Below, piece after piece: positions 7,055-11,617 of a stretch of 11,617 nt of DNA. Below the pieces are notes generated by a model. That model was given only the letters and a program-made list of their open reading frames with translations. It had not been told where the DNA came from and did no database searches. Location: positions 30,791-42,407 of the forward strand of contig BQKZ01001927.1 in assembly GCA_036244855.1 (NCBI GenBank), in the 5' to 3' direction. The position numbers and the translations under genes are program-made. This DNA comes from Temnopleurus reevesii (taxonomy: Eukaryota > Echinodermata > Echinoidea > Temnopleuroida > Temnopleuridae). Within the stretch, counting starts at the first letter, position 1. Each line of letters opens with the position of its first letter.

Positions 7055-7501
7055 ATCAGATGCAAGCTCACGCTTCGTCCTTGTCTGCTTTAAGAGTGCA
7101 CAAGGATTTAAGACATCATACGGGAGCCACCGGGCGGTGTTTGACCAAGATAAGAAAGAGTTTACGAACGACTGGTTTTTGTGCTGAATGATTGAGAATC
7201 TTATACGTATTTGATTCGTCAACCTACTCCAGTCTTTCTTAAAGTCGTACGTAATTTTAAAAACGACTTGGTGAAACACCTCCCCGGTATCATAGGCAGA
7301 AGGGGTAAATAGTTTGGCCAAGATAGGGAACGTGCGCGAAGAATAGTTCTTGGAGACCGTTTCCCACTTTTTCTCTTTTTTTTCTTTTCGGTTGCTAGAG
7401 GGGGGCAGATTTCTTGGAGAGTAACGAAGCTCCCTCCCTTTTCCTATCAAAAAGTCATGAAGGAATGAGAGGGGGCGGAGGTGGGTGGGGGAACAAAACA
7501 A
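7001..7501 (-). other. longest open frame of the window, doubtful as a gene
   Basis: A 166-codon open frame on the minus strand, the longest here. I recognise no domain. Its last third overlaps the second direct repeat, its first third overlaps a purine-rich, low-complexity stretch, and it shows no exon borders or promoter. On the opposite strand, frame 7196-7312 reads PTPVFLKVVRNFKNDLV, which faintly recalls the P-x-RNLrdlLV segment before the GIY-YIG region of Penelope-like elements; this is a weak match. I list the region so that it can be tested; I do not claim a gene. Confidence 0.12.
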
Positions 7502-7536
7502 ACAATCAGTCGGGTCCCTGAATTGTCAAATAAATT

Positions 7537-8338
7537 ACGCCCGTAGCGTCAATTTCCTACAGCAAGAAATTCATCCACATTGTGCTGCACTCATGCTGCA
7601 CTCACCTGCATGGCTACATGGCAGGAATGTTAAAGGAGAATTACACTCAGACAATAATGTATGATCAGGAAATGTAGAAAAATCAGATGAACAAACTGTG
7701 AAAATTTGAGCAAAATCAGATAATCCGTTCAAAAGTTATGAATTTTCAAAATTATCATTTCCACCTGTGCTGGGCATCCTTGAATTGGCAACGTATAGCC
7801 AATTAGCATAATCTGTGATGTCATACATGGAGAACTCCTCATGCACTTTGTATATACATTTATTGAAAATGGATCAATATCATATTTCAAATGATGAATC
7901 AGCACCGTTCTTTCTGGAATGCTTGTAGAATTGATGTGGCTATAATATATGTAACTGAAAAAACAAAATTTTGTCTACTTTTCTGGAAAAAGAGGAAAAT
8001 GTGAAATTCTGTGTACAATGTGAATGGAGAGTTCTCCATGCTGGCAGCCATTTTGTTCCTGTACGGTGCCAATTTGAGGAGCCCATGAGGGGTTTAAATC
8101 AAAACTTTGAAGATTCATAACTTTTGAATGGATAGTCGGATTTTGCTCAAATTTTCACAGTTTGACCACTGTATTTTTCTTCATCAACTGAGTGCACTCA
8201 AATGTCTGGGTGAAGTTCCCCTTTAATTCCGAGAGATGCCTGAGCGCTGTTTGCGACGAGCTAAAGTCAGGGTGATAATAATGCAAAGCGCTTTGAGCAC
8301 TCCGCAGTAGAGTGGATACGGGTGTTTTTATAAATCGA
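7537..8338 (+). mobile_element. tRNA-derived SINE copy 2, 5'-truncated and split by a MITE
   Basis: Starts inside the SINE body (CGTCAATTTCCTACAGCAAG, then AAATTCATCCACATTGTGC), so the tRNA-like head is missing. It has an internal duplication of the TGCTGCACTCA motif. It breaks at ATGGCAGGAATG, and the SINE resumes at 8227 with TTCCGAGAGATGCCTGAGCG, GAGCTAAAGTCAGGGTGATA, AATGCAAAGCGCTTTGAGCA and GAGTGGATACGGGTG. The 589-bp interruption is a separate element with TTAA at both edges. The tail is degraded, without an ATT array. Confidence 0.88.
7634..8222. mobile_element. 589-bp MITE with TTAA target duplication and ~220-bp inverted arms
   Basis: TTAA lies directly before (7630-7633) and after (8223-8226). 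The left end AGGAGAATTACACTCAGACA matches the reverse complement of the right end AGGGGAACTTCACCCAGACA, and both arms contain AAACTGTGAAAATTTGAGCA and TTCAAAAGTTATGAAT. A weaker inner block (AATTGGCA.CGTA and CATGGAGAACTC) extends pairing to about 7855 and 8006. The middle has no credible open frame, so it is non-autonomous. TTAA targets are used by piggyBac and Kolobok transposons; the AGGGGAA ends do not settle which. It was inserted into an older SINE. Confidence 0.9.
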
Positions 8339-8496
8339 CTCCCCAACACCATGAATAATACAAACAAAAATGAATAATACACTTTGTTTTGACAACGAGG
8401 TGTCAGAGCGCATCGTCATGGACGAAAGTGAATTCCATCAATCAGCTTCAATTTTTTTTTGCATCAAATTCCATGCTTCTCTTTTTTGTGTATGTT

Positions 8497-8653
8497 CAGT
8501 GCAAAAACTGTCGTGTTCAATTCAACTAGTGTTATCCGACATGGATACCTGGCTGGTACTGATTAACACCATGGGTGTTATACATCAACACCACTCTGGT
8601 ATCCATATCGGATAACACCTGCAGTTGAATTTAACACCGGTATTTTTACAGTG
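8497..8653. mobile_element. 157-bp palindromic MITE
   Basis: The left arm, CAGTGCAAAAACTGTCGTGT onward, pairs with the reverse complement of the right arm, CACTGTAAAAATACCGGTGT onward. The pairing continues through ATTCAACT, GTGTTATCCGA.ATGGATACC and a short GTGGT/CTGGT stretch, about 60 bases per arm. The loop contains a further hairpin, TAACACC-ATG-GGTGTTA (8564-8580). Flanks TGTATGTT (left, 8489-8496) and TGTTTGTA (right, 8654-8661) match at six of eight bases, which would suit an aged 8-base hAT-type duplication, but this is uncertain. No coding capacity. Confidence 0.85.
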
Positions 8654-8661
8654 TGTTTGTA

Positions 8662-8892
8662 TGTGTCGGCAGGTGTAATTCTGTATATTTTCTAAAATTT
8701 ATCAAATAAGTATATTTTTCAAAAATTCGAGAATAAAGGGAATTCAGCCAAATTACATGAAATATTCCCCACATTATTGTGCATGTTTTATATATTTTTT
8801 AAATTTCTTTGTTTAATAGTTTTAAACAAGTGCACTGAATTTTTTTCAAGGTGAATGGGTTGGGCAGGTAAAGGCAGTTTGTGTGCACATAT
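8662..8892. other. no recognised feature
   Basis: AT-rich spacer between the palindromic MITE and the third SINE; no structure worth naming was seen. Confidence 0.4.
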
Positions 8893-9159
8893 CGTGGTGT
8901 AGTGGTCGTGACTCTCGCCTTTCAAGTAGAGGATCGTAGGTTCAAATCCCACCCATGGCGTCAGTTTCCTTCAGCAAGAAATGCATCCACACTGTGCTGC
9001 ACTCAACCCAGGTGAGGTGAATGGGTACCTGGCAGGAATCTTTATTCCTTGAAATGTCAAGTGCGCTGGTGGCTGCTGGGCTAAAGCCAGGGTAATAAAT
9101 GCAAAGCGCCTTGAGCACTCAGCAATGAGAGTGGATAAGTGCGCTATATAGATTGCATA

Positions 9160-9229
<70 letters not shown>
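8893..9229 (+). mobile_element. tRNA-derived SINE copy 3, full length with ATT tail
   Basis: The tRNA-like head has TGGTGTAGTGG (A box) and GGTTCAAATCC (B box). The body is TTCCTTCAGCAAGAAATGCA, CAACCCAGGTGAGGTGAATG, GGTACCTGGCAGGAATC, TCAAGTGCGCTGGTGGCTGC, TGGGCTAAAGCCAGGG, AATGCAAAGCGCCTTGAGCA and GTGCGCTATATAGATTGCAT. It is the best copy for the 3' end: it finishes in an uninterrupted ATT array. Such simple repeat tails are typical of SINEs mobilised by LINEs with microsatellite tails. No clean target duplication is visible. Confidence 0.93.
9161..9229 (+). repeat. (ATT)23 microsatellite forming the SINE tail
   Basis: 23 perfect ATT units, 69 bases. It grew from the SINE 3' tail and is probably length-polymorphic. 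Long Tyr or Ile runs in its translations are artefacts. Confidence 0.98.
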
Positions 9230-9472
9230 TCATATTCTTTTTTTCCCATTTCACAACATTGCGACAATATTGCTGGGAAACCGACAGTAGCATATTTGTG
9301 TATTCCATTGCAACATCACGACAGCGACCCAAAGACACGCATATCCTATCTCATCTTAACCTCATAAATAAGACATGTCTCATGAATTAATCAAAGATTT
9401 ATATACCCCTTTAATGAGTCCATAGAGGTTTAGGGGAATCGTTAATCCAGTCACAAGTCAACTCTCTAGAGC
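9230..9472. other. no recognised feature
   Basis: AT-rich spacer between the SINE tail and the small hydrophobic frame; no repeat, hairpin or coding signal was recognised. Confidence 0.4.
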
Positions 9473-9685
9473 ATGGCTGGAGTCTACAACACAATTTTGA
9501 TAGAATTCATTTTCTTTCTTTTTGCAAGTCAGCTGATTTTTATGCATATTTTTTTTTTAGGATGTATGGAAATAGGGGTTGATTTGACACGCTGTAGGCA
9601 ATTTGTTTCAGGTGACCCTCCAAATTCTGGCAGATTTTTACAATCCCTTGGTATTTTTGTCTTAATTTGCATCATCAACTTTTGA
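9473..9685 (+). CDS. possible small hydrophobic/secreted peptide ORF
   Basis: A 70-codon frame starts at ATGGCTGG (G at +4 fits animal initiation). Residues ~7-30 are strongly hydrophobic, like a signal peptide or membrane segment; the middle has two cysteines, charged residues and PPNSG; residues ~57-70 are hydrophobic again. An AATAAA at 9778-9783 lies about 90 bases past the stop. Against a simple gene, the sequence TTTTTTTTTTAG at about 9560 and TTTGTTTCAGGTGACC at about 9610 look like splice sites, so the frame might cross intron borders. The hydrophobic stretches partly reflect T-rich DNA. No family is recognised and a chance frame is likely. Confidence 0.2.
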   Translation: MAGVYNTILIEFIFFLFASQLIFMHIFFLGCMEIGVDLTRCRQFVSGDPPNSGRFLQSLGIFVLICIINF

Positions 9686-9777
9686 AATGTTCATTTTGTC
9701 AATCTGAAGAAAAAACATGGTCTCTTTGAATAGATCTTACGTTGCAATTTGTATTGTTTCTATCAATTCTCATTCTA

Positions 9778-9783
9778 AATAAA
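9778..9783 (+). terminator. candidate polyadenylation signal AATAAA
   Basis: Canonical hexamer in CTAAATAAACAT downstream of the small frame at 9473-9685. In AT-rich DNA this hexamer is frequent by chance, and no obvious GT-rich downstream element follows. Confidence 0.15.
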
Positions 9784-10323
9784 CATATTTCTACCGTTGA
9801 AAATAAAAAGATCAAATTCGTTTCAAAATGTTTATAGTATAGTTTGGAATTCGGTAAAATGATTACCAAGCAAATATTCTTCCATCATTAAACAATGAGA
9901 AATACGTCTTTAGAAAAACAAAGCCAAACAAAACCAAGCAAAACCAAACTTTTCAAATACTACTTCAAGCGATAGTTCGAATAATTGTGTGAACATTGTA
10001 TAGATATAGATAACTCCTATACCTCAACCCAATCTTTTATGAACATATATACAGCTTACAGTTTGTCCATTAACGATTTCCAGCATACCAAAGATTCCCT
10101 TTAAATCAACTCTGATTCGCAATCTTGGCTGGAGGCGTTAAAACTACTGTACCGCTGTTAAAAGATCTGATGTTGCGATTAAAGAATCATTAACAAACTC
10201 TCTCGGCATCATCAAGAGCTAATTAACAAATAATCCAATCATCCACTTGAATGAAAACAAATGCTAGATCCAGTTTCGATAAGCCAATTACCGCGAAAAT
10301 TTGTAGGAGGTTGTGAAGTTAAA
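9784..10323. other. no gene recognised, AT-rich
   Basis: About 540 bases with no supported gene. A short CAAAA/CCAAA-type simple stretch lies near 9915-9950 (AACAAAGCCAAACAAAACCA...). No inverted repeat or SINE similarity was seen before 10324. Confidence 0.4.
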
Positions 10324-10604
10324 CGATTATGCAATTCATAGAGCGCACGTATCAAATCTATATACTACGGAGTGCTCACTGCGATATGCATTATTGTTAC
10401 TTTGGCTTTAGCTCGTAGCCGCCAGCGTTCAAGCTTTTGAAGGAATAGATATTCCTTTCAGGTACCCATTCACCTCACCTGGGTCGAGTGCAGCACAAAG
10501 TGGATGAATTTCTTACCGACGGAATCTGACGCCACGGATGGGATTCGAACCAAGACCCTCTGGTTGAAAGGCGATAGTTAGCACCACTACACCACGACGC
10601 CTCC
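10324..10604 (-). mobile_element. tRNA-derived SINE copy 4, minus strand, nearly full length
   Basis: Read on the minus strand from 10604: GGAGGCGTCGTGGTGTAGTG (A box), TCGCCTTTCAACCAGAGGGT, GGTTCGAATCC (B box), AAATTCATCCACTTTGTGC, GACCCAGGTGAGGTGAATGG, GTACCTGAAAGGAATA, CGGCTACGAGCTAAAGCC, AATAATGCATATCGCAGTGA and TGCGCTCTATGAATTGCAT. All domains are present but diverged, and no ATT tail remains, so this is an older copy than the third one. It is the only minus-strand member in the window. Confidence 0.9.
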
Positions 10605-10642
10605 AGATAATCAACGGATTATGCGAGAATATTTCCTTTACA

Positions 10643-10700
10643 TAATGATATAATGATGATAATAATAATACAATTTATATGGCGCCAAATCCACTTTTTC
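10643..10700 (-). repeat. 3' tail of another SINE/LINE-like element (tentative)
   Basis: On the minus strand the sequence reads AAAGTGGATTTGGCGCCATA, then TAAATTGTATTATTATTATC and ATCATTATATC. GGCGCCATATAAATTG followed by ATT repeats mirrors the 3' end of the SINE family here (GTGCGCTATATAGATTGCAT then ATT repeats). Bases farther upstream on that strand (to ~10925) do not match the SINE body, so it may be a different SINE, or the partner LINE tail. Confidence 0.35.
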
Positions 10701-11056
10701 AAAAATAAAGTGCACGATGTAATTGAATGACGAATTATGACACAATAAAGTTGTCTCGATGTTTACGATAATAGATATCAAACTTGTGATGAAAATGAAT
10801 GCAGATTTTTCAACATCCGACAGGAATTGCATTTCAAGCTGATAGTAGGCCATAAACCGGAACAATCTAGAGTAGATATGAAAAGACCAATCAGCAGTTG
10901 GAAAAGAAGAAGTGAAAAAGAAAAACTGATTACCTTGCGGCGCTCAGAGGCTTGGTTAATTTGAAAAGGAAAATCAATTTTTAGGTGATTTCAAAGTGCA
11001 TATTGTGCTTAATCGCGCGCGAGTAGGGATCGATGATGTACCTACCGTGGGAGGGG
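10701..11056. other. no recognised feature
   Basis: About 350 bases without a gene or a recognised repeat. Short frames on the minus strand are rich in Phe/Ile and show no domain. Confidence 0.4.
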
Positions 11057-11060
11057 ATAA

Positions 11061-11397
11061 AGGCCGGTTAACACATTTGCGTTTGTAGCCTGCGTTGGCC
11101 CATCGGTTTTTGAAAAATAGAAACGCTCTCTGGGGCCCGTAACATAATAGAGATAAAATAAATTTATGTGATCAATCGCAAACTACAGTACATGATATCC
11201 CAATATACTTGCGATTGATATCGATCGTACGATTGCTTGGAAATCCTTTTATTACGTTGCCCTGGACGCACAAATGCGCAGATTTCAAATTTCAAAACCA
11301 TTGTCTGATCTAAGTATAAAGTGGTCTTGGGGAACATTTTCAATAAAAAACCGCTAGGCCGACGCAGGCTAAAATCGTAAAAAGTGTGAGTCGGTCT
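11061..11397. mobile_element. 337-bp inverted-repeat DNA element with inner hairpin
   Basis: The left end AGGCCGGTTAACACATTTGC pairs with the reverse complement of the right end AGACCGACTCACACTTTTTA. Pairing is best at TAGCCTGCGT.GGCC, then CGGTTTTT and TGAAAAT, giving arms of about 60 bases. Flanks are ATAA (11057-11060) and TTAA (11398-11401), consistent with an aged TTAA duplication or a related AT-rich target; a PIF/Harbinger TWA target is an alternative because the ends recall that group. Inside, ATCAATCGCAA (11171-11181) pairs perfectly with TTGCGATTGAT (11209-11219). No coding capacity. Confidence 0.8.
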
Positions 11398-11423
11398 TTA
11401 AACAGCCCTTCTGGAACCTTTCA

Positions 11424-11617
11424 CCACAGTGTAGTGGTCATGACTCTCGCCTTTCAACCAGAGGGTCGTAGGTTCGAGTTCCACCCAGGGCGTTAATTTC
11501 CTTCAGCAAGAAATTCATCCACATTGTGCTGCACCCAGGTGAGGTGAATGGGTACCTGGTAGGAATATTTATTCCTTGAAACGCCAAGTGCGCTAATAAA
11601 GTGGCTGCCGGGCAAAA
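11424..11617 (+). mobile_element. tRNA-derived SINE copy 5, cut by window end
   Basis: Close to copy 1: GTGTAGTGGTCATGACTCTC, GCCTTTCAACCAGAGGGTCG, B box GGTTCGAGTTCC (11471-11482), TTCCTTCAGCAAGAAATTCA, AGGTGAGGTGAATGGGTACC and TTCCTTGAAACGCCAAGTGC. Two differences stand out: a small deletion in the GCTGCACTCAACCCAGG segment and an extra AATAAA-containing stretch between GTGCGCT and GTGGCTGCCGGG. The 3' third and the tail lie outside the window. Confidence 0.92.

Noticed and set aside
8370..8615. 81-codon plus-strand frame
   Set aside because: Its second half is the left arm and loop of the palindromic MITE; no domain in the first half.
8885..9240. CATAT(T)C on both sides of SINE copy 3 as a target-site duplication
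   Set aside because: Only five to seven bases, imperfect and AT-rich; cannot be told from chance.
8971..9390. Open frames with poly-Ile or poly-Tyr
   Set aside because: Caused by the ATT microsatellite of the SINE tail.

Overview
The window reads as repeat-dense, AT-rich, non-coding DNA of a metazoan, most likely a marine deuterostome invertebrate (an echinoderm is my best guess, amphioxus or hemichordate possible). The reasons are a tRNA-derived SINE family with a long conserved body and an ATT-repeat tail, several short inverted-repeat DNA transposons (MITEs), microsatellites, decayed LINE reverse-transcriptase pieces, and no long open frame. The assignment is an inference from repeat style. 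I see no bacterial operon, no rRNA, no functional tRNA gene and no CRISPR array. No complete protein-coding gene can be supported.

Layout. 1-420: a guanine run at the window edge, then a decayed LINE reverse-transcriptase piece on the minus strand. 898-1190: first SINE. 1469-1608: a small coding-like segment, minus strand. 2068-3908: a non-coding block present three times in tandem (A, B, C), with a 164-bp element placed exactly between A and B. 3909-4230: a GC-richer repeat with internal ~60-bp sub-repeats and one undetermined base. 4306-4892: two diverged direct repeats ending in CA-rich tails, with a 312-bp MITE between them. 5201-5430: a CA-rich microsatellite containing a potential Z-DNA run. 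5640-5925: a decayed LINE C-terminus spread over two frames. 6055-6342: a coding-like frame broken by one stop. 6443-7055: a 150-bp direct repeat, two copies 460 bp apart. 7537-8338: a 5'-truncated SINE split by a 589-bp MITE with a TTAA target duplication. 8497-8653: a 157-bp palindromic MITE. 8893-9229: a full SINE ending in 23 ATT units. 9473-9685: a small frame for a hydrophobic peptide. 10324-10604: a minus-strand SINE, with the tail of another element just beside it. 11061-11397: a 337-bp inverted-repeat element. 11424-11617: a fifth SINE cut by the window end.

Nothing here works together as a pathway. The best-supported content is the history of mobile elements: five SINE copies of one family on both strands, four or five non-autonomous DNA transposons (two perhaps sharing the same TTAA target and AGG-type ends), and older duplications that are useful for reading the exact insertion points. 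I found no convincing new functional system. The points most worth checking are the three possible small coding segments and the TTAA element families.
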